Assembly (NCBI GenBank): GCA_019973155.2
Contig: BPQB01000031.1
Location: 1 to 64,000, forward strand
Length of the DNA: 64,000 bases
Direction of reading: 5' to 3'
From: Phanerochaete sordida
Taxonomy: Eukaryota; Basidiomycota; Agaricomycetes; Polyporales; Phanerochaetaceae
Shown here: piece by piece, positions 38,230 to 50,900 of the stretch
Layout of the letters: the number at the start of each line of letters is the position of its first letter
Numbering within the stretch: the stretch's first letter is position 1
Made by a program: the position numbers and the translations under genes
Notes under the pieces: generated by a model
Databases searched by the model: none
What the model saw: the letters and a program-made list of their open reading frames with translations, nothing else
What the model was told of the DNA's origin: nothing

Positions 38230-40345
38230 TTACGCAGCGAGCGCACCGCCTGCCAACGCCTCGCGCAGCCGCGCGGCCTGACTCGCTGTCGCGCCATCGT
38301 GAGCGATCCGGGCGCAGCAGCAGCGGACGCGCACGCGGCGCGGGACTCACCGACGAACGGGCTCGGCGCCAGCCGCTCGAGCGCCGCGACCAGCTGGCCC
38401 ATCGCCTGCGTGAACTTCTCCTCGCCGGGCAGCGCCGCAGACGACGCCCACGCCGTGCGCGAGCTCCGCAGGCACTGCAGCCCGTGCAGCAGCACCTCGC
38501 CCGCCGTCGCCGCGAGCACCTGCAACACGCGTCAGCGCACGCACGCACGCAGCAGAACCACACGGGCACTCACCCCGAAGAGCGGCGACACGACGCGCTG
38601 GCGCCCCGCGAGCTCGGACACGACGCGCACGAGCGTGTTCGCGCCCGCGAGCGCGCGCGCCTTGCTCGTCGCGCTGCGCCCCGTGAACGCGCGGTGCAGC
38701 TGCGCGCTCGCCGCGTGCGCGAGGCCGTGCACGAGCGCGAGGCTGTGCGCGGGCTCGTCGCCGGGCGCGCCGCCGCGCGCGAGCGGGGGCAGCGCGCCCT
38801 TGAGGCCCTCGAGCGCGCCGTCGAGCGCACGCAGCGCGCCCTCCGTGCGCGCGCTGCTGCTGCCGCGCGCGTGGTCTGCCGCGGGCCCGCGCGTCAGCGC
38901 CGCGTGCGGGGCGAAGAGCGTGCGGCAGAACGCACCACTTTCGAGCGCGGCCGCGAGCGTGCTCGCGCGGTCGTACAGCGCCGCGGCCTGCGCGACGAGG
39001 GCGAGCGGCGAGGCCGCGCCGTCCGCCGCGGGCGCGGACGCGAGGAAGCGCTGCACGGTCGTGCCGGGGTTCGGGCGCGTCGACGCCGGTTGCTGCGGTC
39101 CCACGCAGGGGAGGGTCAGCGCGTGGCCTGGAGACGTAGGACACGGCGGGGCGGCGGGGCTCACCTGCGCGTACTCGTCGAGGGCGAGCGGCCAGGGCGT
39201 GTGGATGGTCGTGCTCGGCTCCTGCGTCTCGACGACCATCGACGGCGCGGCGAGCGCGACGACCCAGGTCTTGTCGAGGACGAACGTGCACCACCACGCG
39301 TAGACGCGCTCGGCCTCGTCGATCGCGTCCGCGGCGGGCGGCAGATACGCGTTCGCGACGGCGGCCGCGGCGCCCGGCGGGGCGTGCAGCTGATGGAGCC
39401 CGCACATCACCGCGAGCGAGACGGCGGCGCTTGCGTGGAACTTGCCCTCGAGCAGGCGGTTGCTGTGGTAGAAGTAGTACGCGAGCAGGACCTCCGCCTG
39501 CAGCACGTAGAGCGTGTTCTGCGTGTGCTCGTGCGCGCTCGAGAGCGCGACGTGCACGCTGCGGAGCGCACGCCCGAGGAAGATCGTCTCACGCGCGGTG
39601 TACTGTGCGTCCTGCGAGAGCGCGATGCCCCAGAGATAGACCGTGTTGCGGAGCACGGACGGCGGCCGCGGCCGTGCGGCCGTCGGCTTCGCGAACGCGT
39701 TCAGGAACCGCTTCGTCTCGAGGAAGAACCCGAACTTGGGCGCATCGCGAAGGAAGACTTGCACGCTGCATCGACAGTTCATCACCGTCAGCGCGTGAGC
39801 AGCGGGAGAAAACGACGTACAGTGCCTGCTGAACTTGTGGCGGAGGATCAGGCGTCTCCCACCAGTTTGCCTGGGTTCCGCGAGAACCCCCTTGGGCGGC
39901 GGGGCTTGCACCACGGGTGCTGTTGGCCCCGCTGCTACCGGCGGCGGCGGCGGCAGTAAAATTCTGGTACGGATCGTGAAGCCGAACAAGGCTCGGGTCA
40001 TCTTGCTCGAGCTCGTGGATGCGAGACTGCAGCCGGGCGATGTGTTGCTCCAGAACACGCGTCGTGGACGGCGACGGCCCTTCGCTGAACTGGCACTCGG
40101 CGGACCGGTTGAATCGCAGGCACTGGTTGCACGTCGGCTGGTTCCCGTCGCATTTCTGTGTGCCGAGGCCGCGAGGACGGTCAGACGAGCGGTCAAGTAG
40201 CCTGAAATATACTGCGCACCATTTTCCTGCGTCTAGACCGCGGCATGAGTGGCGGCGTGGCGGCGGCGTAAATGTGGCAGACGCACCTGCAAGGCACACA
40301 TGCCTTTCCACGAGGGAGGTGCTGAGGGATCTCGTCGCTGGACAT
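38230..40345 (-). CDS. Zn2Cys6 fungal transcription factor 2
   Basis: Paralogue of the gene at 34140-36166. Starts MSSDEIPQHLPRGKACVPC; the cluster continues RRRKM and KCDGNQPTCNQCLRFN to AEC over two introns in the same positions as in factor 1. The spacing is C-x2-C-x6-C-x6-C-x2-C-x8-C. The coiled coil is TRVLEQHIARLQSRIHELE. The regulatory domain has APKFGFFLETKRFLNAF, LYVLQAEVLLAYYFYHSN, VSLAVMCGLHQL and WWCTFVLDKTWVVAL. The C-terminal third is very Ala/Arg-rich because of extreme GC content. I place the stop at 38230-38232 after a last intron; SQAARLREALAGGAL then aligns with the end of factor 1. An unspliced reading would instead end near 38199. Confidence 0.8.
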
Positions 40346-41566
40346 GTCGGGCTTAGTGTGCTTGTTGTGCTGGACTTTGTCGAGGAGGCCGAGGCTCACC
40401 TTTATAGTGGCGTTGAACTCGGACGGCACACCACTCGAGCTACGGTGACCGGCGACGTAAGAGAAAATACGGCGAAGTCTGCAATGTTGACTCTGCAATA
40501 TCTACGATATCACCGATGGGGCTGGGTCCGCCTTCCCGGGAACCACTGTCAGGCCGTTCGGGATCGTGATAGAGGCTGTTACTGTGCTCTCCAATGCAGC
40601 TTCTGCGTACGGCGTCCGCAGATACCGACGGCGGCGCGTGCGCTCCCTTCGCATGCTTAGCCATGCCTAAACTGCGCAAAACAGCGGGGCGGCCGCCCAG
40701 CGGCGGCCGACGCGAGGCTTCTCTGTCAGTGCAGAGTTGGCCGGGAGGACGGCTGCGTGGGTCAGAACGCCATGTTGACAAAGCCCGATCCGGCGTGCTC
40801 ACTCGAAAGCAGGGCGGGTGTCTGCGCTATGCGGTCCCGGTAGTGGAGGAACCGGCTCGAGGGGATGACGCTACCGCAATCAATTGCACAGACCGGCGAC
40901 TTGTTTCAGCCCAGATTCCCTCTAAATCGTGGGAGCTCTCTTGATTTTGACCAATTTGATGACGCCAAACATGCTCAAACATGGAAATCCCGACTTCGCC
41001 ACACCCACTAGCTCGCCCTGCAAGCGTACATGGCCTCAAGATGGACATATTGTGGCATACATTACGCTAGCTTTAATGGCACTCATTAGATTGCCAAGCG
41101 ATAATATTGTCCCACGCCGCTTGTATCCCTTTGTACTCCATTTCGAGAGCAGGTGCATCGCTCCTGAATCCGCCATCTTTCTGACCCAGCTTTTCGCTGA
41201 TTGATGCGTCATATTCCTTGTATCCCTGGTACTCTGCGGCGGGATTGCATGGTACGCAATCGGCTTCAGATCCTCTGAACACTGTTGCTGTAGATGTGAG
41301 CTCAGCGAGAACGAGTGACATTTCCGTACTTTCGTACCAATTGTACAAAGGATTCCCGATGCATGCGGACTCCGGCCTGGCAAAATCACAGAGCCGGTCC
41401 ACGTGGTGGAGGCGCCGGCGCGATCAGTCGAAAGGCAGCGTCCCCGGCTGCAATCAGACCGCTCGCCACCCCCGCCTCCTCGTCCCCAACCATCACCACC
41501 TCGGACCCACACCAGCACACAGGCTGCGCCAAAAGCAACGCTGATTGCCTCACATACACCTAGACC
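40346..41566. other. divergent intergenic region between transcription factor 2 and ARP8
   Basis: Frames such as 41073-41402 on the minus strand look protein-like in places but lack an ATG and a splice partner. This stretch most likely holds two promoters. No repeat or RNA gene recognised. Confidence 0.45.
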
Positions 41567-44500
41567 ATGCCTCGCGGAGTGCCCAAAGCAAAACAGGATG
41601 AATCTGCTATGAAGTTCACCTCGTTTCACGTCCCTTTACCGTCAGTGCGATGCTCTTTTCCTACCTTCAGCCGACCCTCATCACCCTATCAAAGTTAGGC
41701 CAAACCCGAAACATGTGGGCACCACGTATCTCAAATCTGAGAGCCAGACGCTTTGGTCCAGGAATGCGGTGAAGGCGAACGCCGCGGCGCGGTCGCGTGT
41801 GCAGGCGGAGGAGCTGGGGGCTGGTCCGACCGAGGTGCGTCCCGCGGTCTCATGTTGGGTATGCGGTACCCACGCCACGGCGATATGAGCAGAGCAGACG
41901 CGGCTCCAAGGTCATTGTGATACACCCCGGCTCGCGCTTCCTGCGCATAGGCAGGGCGTCCGATGTCACCCCCGCCACCGTCCCCAACGTAATCGCCCGC
42001 AAGCACCAGCCGCCCGTGCCCCCGCCCGCGTTTGTCGAAGGCATCTCGCGCCCGCGGAAAGACCGGGAACGCGGTCAAGTCTCTACGGTCGTGCAGTCCG
42101 GCGACGAGTACTCCGTGGGGCCTGCATCAGATGATCCTGTGAGTAAATGCACGCATGGCTGTTCTACTGTCAATTTCGTTTTCCATTTGCGCTGCGCGCT
42201 GCTTGCTATAATGCGATGGATAATTTCTAGACCCTACATTCGGATACATGAAATGCGCAGCGCAATATCGCGGACGTAGCGGCCTGACCGGCCTGTGGCA
42301 CCTTTGTCACTCGAAGGCAGGCTGCGGCCGCAATCCTACTCTCCATACTTGATACTTGATCGCTGTTGACGTAAGATATGTGCTACACACACACGCACCC
42401 CGCTTGCAGTGGCGCTATGGCGCTGTGGCGAGAAGTTGCCCTGGCCATCATGGGGCTACCGCCTCACTCTGTCCTTGTTAAGCGAGCAGGAGCTTTCCAC
42501 GGGCCCTGCAGGGTTTGGCTGCTGAATGCTGTGTTCACCTGTGCCCCGCGAGTTCGAGTACCAGATGTCACGTTGAACGAGTCGTGCAGCTGCGGCGAAT
42601 CTCGATCCACGCACCTATCTGACCACATCTGCAGTTCGACGCCAAGGTTGCTGCGATCCAAGTCTCGCTGAGAGATCGCATGCGGTTCTACAAGCTCAGG
42701 GTCACCACCAACGCTGCCGCTGTAGCATCCCAGTTCAACGAGCAGTTCAGGCCTGAAACAATACCCGAAGCAAATGATCCATTCCGGGTGGACTGGATCG
42801 CGGCGCCCACAGAGGACGCCTACCTCGTGGGCGACAAGGTGCGTCCATCACCCGCACCAAGCTTATTCCCGCGTGAGACTCACCGCAAGCCCAGGCTCTA
42901 CGCCTATCAGACCCGGCGGAACTGGGCTATGTGCTCAGATGGCCGATGTACGGCGGCAACTTCAACACCCGTGATTACAGTTCCAATCAAGAAGTTTTGA
43001 GCGACGTCGAGGCCATAATCAGCGCCACGCTCGATGAAAAGTTCAGCGTGGGTGCCAAAAATTACAAGGTACGGACAATGCCCGCCTTCTATGGCGCAAA
43101 TTCTCACAGCGCCGATCAGGACCATTCAGTCGTTCTCGTTATCCCCGACTTCTACGACCGCGCGTACGTACAGTGCATGGTGCGGATGCTGTTGGTGTCG
43201 ATGGGGTTCAAACAGCTCTGTGTTCAGCAAGTAACCGCTTTCAGCTGTGCGCGCGCGCATGTTTCTGATGCACCTTCAGGAATCGCTTGCCGCCACATAC
43301 GGAGCGGGCATCTCAAACGGCTGCGTGGTCGACATGGGCGCGTCGACCACGAGCATAGCCTGCGTCGACGACGGGCTCATCGTTCCAGACACGAGGTCAG
43401 CTCTAATTTATCTCGCTCGCTTCACCTTTCTGTGAGACACTGACAGCTGCGCAGGATCATCCTGAACATGGGTGGCAATGACATCACGGAGTTCCTATAT
43501 GTCCTACTGCAGAAGATAAATTTCCCATACCGGGACATGAACTTGGCGCGCTCCTACGACTGGAATGTGATCGAGGACCTGAAGGCGCGGCTGTGCACCC
43601 TCGCCGAGGTAAGCGTCCGGCTATTTCGTGTTTCCCATTGCTGAACGGGCGACCCGACATGGTCCCACGCAGGGCGACGTGGCGTTGAACCTGTATGACT
43701 TCGTGGTCAGGCGCCCAGGGAAACCGACAGCGAAGTACGGCCTCCGGGCATACGACGAAATCATCCTGGCGCCCATGGTGAGTACTCGCTCCGCGCACAG
43801 CGGCATCGCTGATAGCGGCCATTTTTGCAGTGCCTGTTCGAACCACGCGTGATCGAGTTCGAGCAGAAGCGGGCGGGCATGCGGCCCTTCGAGTCGCCCG
43901 ACGTGAGCGACGAGATCCTGGAGCAGGCGGCGGATCACTACGTGAGTTTCAGGCCGCGCATGATGGACCATCCGTGATTGACAGCCGCGCAGACGAATGC
44001 CATGATCATCTCGACGCAGCACCTGCTGCCCTCCGCGCTGCCGACGCCAACCGTGCTACAGGAACTCCCGCCGGCGGCACAGGCCACGGGCGGGAACACG
44101 CCAGCCGTGGGCGAGCCGCAGCCCGAGGCAGCCGTCGACGCGGCGAGCGGCGCGGCCGCAGGTGCGTCTAGCCCTTGATGGCGTGCAGTACGGTCTCTGA
44201 GCTCCGCGTCTCCGAACATTGTTCAGGCCCGCCAGAAGACGCGATGGACGTGACGCCTGCTGCCGAGGCGTCCGAAGAAGCGAAGGCCGAACAGGGCGCG
44301 CCGAAAGCAGAACAAGACCCCGCGCCGAGCACCGCGGACGCGCCCGTCGAGGTCATCGACGTCGACGAGGTCGAGCTCGACGTGAAGCCCCCGCCGCCCG
44401 GCGCGCCCGCGCCCGGCCCCGTCGCGGCGGCGCACGCGATGTCGCCGCCGGCGTACCCCGGCGGGTACACGATCGACGTGTGCTTCGAGGCGAGCAAGCT

Positions 44501-44984
44501 CCCGCTCGACGTCGCGATCTTCAACAGCGCGCGCGCGGCGGGCGGCGACGACAAGATCCGCAAGTACCTGCAGGCGGTGCTCGTCGTTGGCGGGTGCGCG
44601 CTCGTGCCTGGCATGGCGCACGCCCTCGAGAGCCGGTGAGTCCCCCGCGCGCCGTCGTGCCCTGCCCGCCCCTCGCCAGCGCGCTCCGGACGTGAGACTC
44701 GGTGCTGACAGAAAGTGTAGGCTGCAGGCGATCGCGACGCCGCTGGTGACAAACATGGAGAAGGTCCAGATCATCCCGCCGCCAAAGGACGTCGACCCGC
44801 GCGTCCTCGTGTGGAAGGGCGCTGCGGTGCTTGGCAAGATGGACGGCGTGGCCGACCTCTGGATCACCGCGCAGGACTGGGTGCGGCCCTTCTTTCCGCA
44901 CTTTACGTACCTCGCACTCATCATTGCATTCCGCAGGATATCCTCGGCATGCGTGGGCTGAAGGAGCGGTGCTTCTATCTGTGA
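41567..44984 (+). CDS. ARP8: actin-related protein 8, INO80 chromatin remodeller subunit
   Basis: Nuclear actin-fold protein that, in the INO80 complex, helps bind linker DNA and histones during nucleosome sliding. N-terminus MPRGVPKAKQDESAMKFTSF, then TTYLKSESQTLWSRNA and VIVIHPGSRFLRIGRASD (first actin phosphate loop, degenerate). Next: VLRWPMYGGNFNTRDYSS, SVVLVIPDFYDRAYVQ, GCVVDMGASTTSIACVDDG (second phosphate loop) and IILNMGGNDITEFLYVLLQ. An acidic Ala/Pro/Glu-rich insertion of over 100 residues sits inside the actin fold (44000-44450). The fold resumes with YLQAVLVVGGCALVPG and ends WDILGMRGLKERCFYL. The ATG at 41567 needs a 30-nt first intron (41641-41670). Another intron (42139-42634) is 496 nt, ten times the local norm. 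Confidence 0.88.
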
Positions 44985-45175
44985 ACAAACCCGGTGAAGA
45001 GCAAGTCGGCCGGTGGAGCAATTTCTTGGACGCTATAATATATATCCCATAGGTAGCTGCCTTGTACAACTAGAGGTGTGCTACAGAGTCGCTGAGTCGT
45101 ACAATATCCATAAACAAAACCAGAGGTCAGGATATTTTATCCATTAAAAAGGGGAGATACGCCAAAGGCGAGGCG

Positions 45176-47612
45176 CTACTTTCGCCGTTTCGGGGCTGCA
45201 TGGACAGTGTCAGGGTGTGGCGCGTACAATGGTGGTGTGAACGCACCCGAGAAAGACCCTGAGGCCTTGCGCTTGTGACCAGAAGCGCTCTTCTTCGGCT
45301 TCTTACCCGCGCCGACGACGATCGGCGCACCGGGCTCCTCCTCGCAGTCGGGGCAGAACCACTCGCCGTCCGGCACGGCATCGAGTGGGGGGTCGAGGCA
45401 TCCGATGTGATACGGGTTGTCGCACTGCACCAACAGATGTCAGCCGCGAACGAAACGGGGACGGGGAGCGGAGCGCACCCTCTCGCACACGAGCAGGTTG
45501 GGGTCATCACCCGTGTCCTGGTTGCACACGACGCAGAGTTCGGGGGCCTCCATTTCAAACGGATGCCGCGGGAGGTCCGAGAGCTTCTCGCTCGGCTTCG
45601 CGATGAAGAATGTGGTATTTTGACCGGCTGCGACCCTGCGGCGACATGTCAGTCCGTGCTCAACGGAGGCGTGGCCGCCAAATAACAAAGACTCACTGTA
45701 GGATCTGGATGCCGGCCAGGAGCTTGTTCTGCGTTGGCTTGGTCGCGCTTTTGGGTTCATCGGGGCCCAACCCGAGCTCCCCGTTCGAAGCGCCCTGCCC
45801 AAAGGCGATGGTCATGATGCTACCATCTTCCTCCTTGACGAGTGCCCAGTGGGTAACGCCGCCGCAGCTAGCGGCGATGACATTACAGCCCCTGCATAAC
45901 CTTGTCAGATTGGCAGAACCTCAAGTTCTCACGAAGCGTACATCATTTCTTGGAAGTATCTGAACGAGGAGTACGGCTGCCCGGCAGATCCTGTGTCGTG
46001 ATGAGTGGAAGGACTACCTCGGAGAAACGATGCCAGCTCACCGTCACCGGTATTCTTCCACTATGGGGAATCTCAGGATCAAATTGTCTCGCAGTGATGC
46101 AATGGGACGCCTACACACCTTGCCTGCCATCCAATACATGTTTTGCTGGTCGATAACCACCGTGTTAGTTGGACCAGTGGTGATAGCCTTCGCCGTCGTG
46201 GCAGGATTAGGGCCTGAAAACTGTGTAGTAAACCCGATAAGTGACCTTGCCGGTGCTACATAGCTGTGGACCTCACGCTAGGGACCACTTTCGGCAAGAG
46301 AACGTCATTCTGGAGACCGGTACCAAGGCCCATACGGCCATAACCGTTGCAGCCCCAAACATAAACGACGCTGACAAGAATGTGAGTAAGTGTTTCGTAG
46401 CGTATGAGACGATACCTCACCCTTCCGAGTCCAAAGCGACGCTATGTTGCTGCCCACACGCGATCTGAACAATGCGCTTGCCATCCAGGGCTCCTCTAAC
46501 AAGCACTGCATTCCGAGATCAATATCAGCAGAATATAGAGGGGATCGTAGGCGTACAGGGCTCGGGCTCGGCGTCGTACACAAGCTTTCCGCCGGTGACG
46601 ATGTGCTCGCCTGTTACGCCGTTACCCAACTGGCCCTTTTCTGCACTGCCAAACGCAAAGACTGGATGTTCGTGTGAGGATAGCGCGGATAATTCACCGA
46701 CGTGTGGACATACCCTTGCCGCTTTCAGTAAGGACGAGGGAGAAGTTGAGTCCCGCCGCAGCTGTGATAACCTTCTCCTGGTTTCCCGCGTGGGTCGGGC
46801 CGTCGATTAACTTGAACTTTGTGACCTCGTTGCTAACGGAATGTCCGCACTGTGACAAGGAGCACGGCATATGCCATTAATGAGGGACGGCGTGCCTCTT
46901 CCGCGACGGTACTCACCTGACCCATGTTGTTTGCGCCGCACGACCACACCTGGCCTTCGCTCCCAACCAGGAGGGTGTGGCTCCTGCCGCATGCTGCATG
47001 GACAAACTTCGTGTGCTCAGCCGCGCCGTTGAGCGACTGCGGGGTCACCTTGAGGGGTGAGCTCTCAGATATCACTTCTCCGAGCGCGGGGGCACCGAGC
47101 ACAGCGCGTTCATTCCGGCCGAAGAGCCAAGCCGCTCCGTCTACGTCAATGACTACACAGTGACATGCGGAATGTGAGGTATGAACCGACACCGCTTTCA
47201 CGTTGCCCAACGACCGGAGGATGTGGGGTTCGAGGAGGTCCGGGCCCCTGAAGGACGCGTTGAGCCCGACGGCGGGGGCCGGAGGTAGTTGAACTGTGGC
47301 ACGCACTGGGATTCGTCCTGGGCCTTCTTGCTGCCCTTCCTACCCAACTTGGCCCTGTTCACACCATCGCATTTGCAAACACAGACCACGGAAGCGAGGG
47401 CGGAACGGAAAGGAGCAGGGGCGCTGTGATCAACGGCGTGGTTCGAAACAACAAGCGGTAGTCACGCACCAGTCTGTGCCGCCGCAGAGGAGCACTGTGG
47501 GGCACGTTCAGCGGGCGATAGAAACAAATACTATAGCGGACAACACACCTCGGCCCCACTGCGGTTCTGTTTCAGAAGTGGCGGCTCGGGCGGGAGGTTG
47601 CTCTGTGGCCAT
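45176..47612 (-). CDS. RCC2-type beta-propeller protein with C-terminal PHD finger
   Basis: The protein begins MATEQPPARAATSE. After introns it shows the RCC2-like first blade VLLCGGTDW and KLGRKGSKKAQDE. RCC1 repeats follow: HCVVIDVDGAAWLFGRNE, CGRSHTLLVGSEGQVWSCG, AAAGLNFSLVLTESGKV, FAFGSAEKGQLGNG, IACGQQHSVALDSEG, VWGCNGYGRMGLGTG and NTVVIDQQNMYWMAGK. The last blade ends VAAGQNTTFFIAKPSEKL. A PHD zinc finger is attached: CVVCNQDTGDDPNLLVC, CDNPYHIGCLDPP and GEWFCPDC, with the Cys4-His-Cys3 order complete. A basic tail (GKKPKKSASGHKRKASG) could be nuclear targeting. Animal RCC2 acts at centromeres and on Rac/Arf GTPases and lacks a PHD finger. At least eight introns; one exon joint near 47300 is uncertain. 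Confidence 0.78.
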
Positions 47613-47928
47613 GTTGCAACGCGGGGGTCAAGGAGGGGGACGCTCAACACCAACTGCCGGTGCCGTCTTCAATTGTTCGAATTCGGCCGCCCCCAAAATT
47701 CCCCTGACGGTGCACACAGAACGGCTTTTGCGCATTCCCCGCTACCAGCCGCGGCGAACAGAGCAAAATTGGAATTATGCTATGTACAGGTACTGCATGA
47801 TGCTCTAATGTACAATGATACACTCAGCCCCTGGGAAATCCTCATGTCCGGACGATGATGTATGTGGACGGCGAAAGCAATGAACATAGCTATAAATTAG
47901 GCAAAAAGTCTCTAGATGAGTCGTTCGT
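47613..47928. other. intergenic between RCC2-PHD and AlkB-like genes
   Basis: Promoter of the RCC2-PHD gene and 3' end of the AlkB-like gene, both on the minus strand. No gene seen. Confidence 0.5.
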
Positions 47929-50900
47929 TCAGCCATTCCGGATCATGCCCTTGGCGTATTGTGTGCCAACCAACACTGAGGAGAAAGACGTCAGCGTCGG
48001 CGAAGTCGCGGAGGAAATATGACGAGCGGTACTTACGCATGCCCATCCCTGTACGATGCAAAGCGTACTGGAGGGCGGATCTTAGCAAAGCGATGCCGCA
48101 TAGGATATGAAGTGCCGTACCTCGAACTCGTCACCGGACAGCAGGAGGATATCCCCATGGACCATAGTGATCAACATCGACTGTGTGGACTTCTTCTCGA
48201 CCTTCACCTGAGTCTTCGGGGGACGACGGGACGATAACGCTTCATCATCTGAACTGTCGCTGAGCGGACCATCGAACACCGCACGGAACTCGTCGTCAGA
48301 CTCATCGACCTTCATGGCCACTGGACCCGCCTGCCGCGCCGATGCACGGTCGGGCTGCTTGCTGTCAGAACGACTGGTCTGAACGGGGAAACCACGCTTT
48401 GGTGTGATGGTAAGCTCGAGGTCCGCACCGAGGCAGAGCATGCCGATGGTCCTGCCCCTGTTCGGCAACACGGTGCCCTGCCATGATAGGTCAGTACAAT
48501 CCTCGAATTTTGCTGTCACGACAACAAACGCACCTTCCGGCTACCAGCTACGTGCCACGCGATAATCGTAAGCTGATCGATCCTGAAGTGCTCCTCTTGT
48601 GCATATTTCATCGCCCACGTCTCCATGATCTCCCGTGCAAGTTTCACGGTAGGGGGAACCTGGGTCCAGCCGATGCTTGGAGGATGTCCTTCGTGGCCGA
48701 CGCCGATCAGGCAGGCGAAGTAAGGGCCTGAGGACATGTTATGAATATGGGGAATCTGTCAAGGGAGCACATGCACATACCGCTGGCAATCTTCGTCTTC
48801 GCACCCTGCCACACCAGCGGCACCTCCATCTGAATGTCGATGAAGAGCTTGTTCGCTGCTACCTGTGTCTTCGCCCGATTGCACGTGAAGATATGCTTGA
48901 TCTTGGTCGAGTCCCCAATGGAATACACGAACGTGCGCACGCCGCCCTTCTCGCCCTCATGCGTGCTGACAGTCACATTCTCGGGATAAGTGTCGACGGG
49001 CGTTGCGTCGGGCGTCATCTTGTGCGGGTCACGGACATACAGGGCGTCGACCGGCAGCGCGTCGTTGCCGAACTGACATACATAATTAGAGTTGGTCGCA
49101 CGACCAGCGCATGCAAATGACGTACCTGGCACGTCTCGCACTTCTGGAAGCAGAGAAGCCGCTGCACATTCAGGCGACCGCACTTCACACAGTGCCAGCC
49201 CTTGGATATGATCACCTCTGACGCAACCGTGGGTTCGAAGCTTGGCTTGTCGAACTGAGACCGCAGGTGCATCGGGAGAAGTGAGTACGGCGACGGCTCG
49301 TCCATGTCCGCCACGGGAGACGCGGAAGGATGTCGCCACCACGGGTGCGAAGGCTGCTGGTCCTCAGCAGCGTTCTCGCCACCGGGAACCCAGCGCAGCT
49401 TGAAGTGCCAATTCACACGCACGGTGCGCTCTTCGTCGTCCTCATCTTGAATGAGAGTAGTTCGCTACACGTGCGTCAGTTTCTCGCAGGCTATAGCATA
49501 ATTAGGTCAAGCATGCTCACTTCAAGCTCTACAATCTTGTAGAAGCCGAGCACGCATATCCCGCAATCTTCTGGAAGATGGAAGGGGAGAAGCGAATAAT
49601 CTCGCGAGACAACGAGGACGACAGGAATGTGATACATCTTGCAATCCAGGAGATGCTTGATGTCCTGTGGCACCTCGCCCGGGACGAAGTTCGACCTCTC
49701 CTCTTCAGCCGTGAGTGCCTTGTCGAGCACTTTCCGTACTGGATCGTGAAGTGGCAGGTAGCTGATTAGATTGCGGTTGAGGCCATCCATGTCCTTGGCT
49801 GTACGTATGATCTTATCGGAAGCCTCGTACATGGCACTGCTGGCGTAATGGCGTGGTGCCGACTTGGCCTGACCTGTTGATAGCGGCCAATACTCAGCAT
49901 CTCGCGAGTCACCCGGGAGTATGTGTCACTAGGGGCTTACTGTGAGCGTATCGGCCATTGGGCAGGTCGTCATCAGAGCTGGCGTCATCCATCGCGGGCG
50001 GCGGCGGCTGCAGCGGTGCAGCGCGAGGCACGAACGAGGCAGCGCGAAGTTGCGGTCCGCCGATGTTCGGCCCCTCGCCGAGCGCCCTCTCGCGGAAATC
50101 CTCGCCCATCTTGTAGGTGCGGCTGGACGGGGACGGAAACTTGCATGAATCTGAGTCGTCCTTGCGCGCAAGGCCCGGGCTCATGCTGGGCCGCGATGCG
50201 CTGGCGTCGGAGGGGCGCCGTCCGCCCTCCGCCTGCCAGTTATTCCCCAGCTGCTGGTAGATGGGCCAGTTGCTCTGGTGAATCGAGTTGTTCCTGCCGC
50301 CAAACATGCCGCTAAGACTAGGCGCGGCCGGGGCTTGGGAGGCGGGCTTCGCGGGGGATAGCGATTGTGACTGTGCATGTTGCGAGCTCTCAGCCTCGGC
50401 GCGCCATGCCTCGGGTAATTTCGAGGATAGAGGCGAATATACCTTGCGAATGCTCTGGTCCCCCGACCCTCCGCTAGGGTCCTCCGTCTGGCGCGACGAC
50501 GATGCATGCGGCTGAGGGGTGGACGTGGGCACCGAATACCTGGCGCTGAGCGCCTGCGACGGGTGGCAGGATACCGCACTTGGCCGTGCATCCGCGACAG
50601 ATTGCGAACGAGGTGTCAGCATGGACGGTGTCGATGTGGAAGAGCGAGACTGCGAGATCTCATCAACGAGCATCATATCGCCCCCGCCGTAGTCGATGCG
50701 TGTTCCGGCGTTCCCCTTGGCTCGCTCAACAGCGATGGTGAAGTCTCGGACTCTGGCAGAGGGTTGGAAAGGTAACTACCTGAAGGAAGAGAAATACGTA
50801 CAAGGTTATCTCGGCGTTCCCTTCAGCAGTTAGCGAGTCTTTAGGCCATGCATGTCCTTCGAGATATACCATTGGCGGTTCTAACGAAGCGTATTCCATG

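Noticed and set aside
41073..41402. Protein-like minus-strand frame upstream of ARP8
   Set aside because: Opens at GTG rather than ATG, and I found no upstream exon with matching phase. Kept as a possibility only if transcripts show it.
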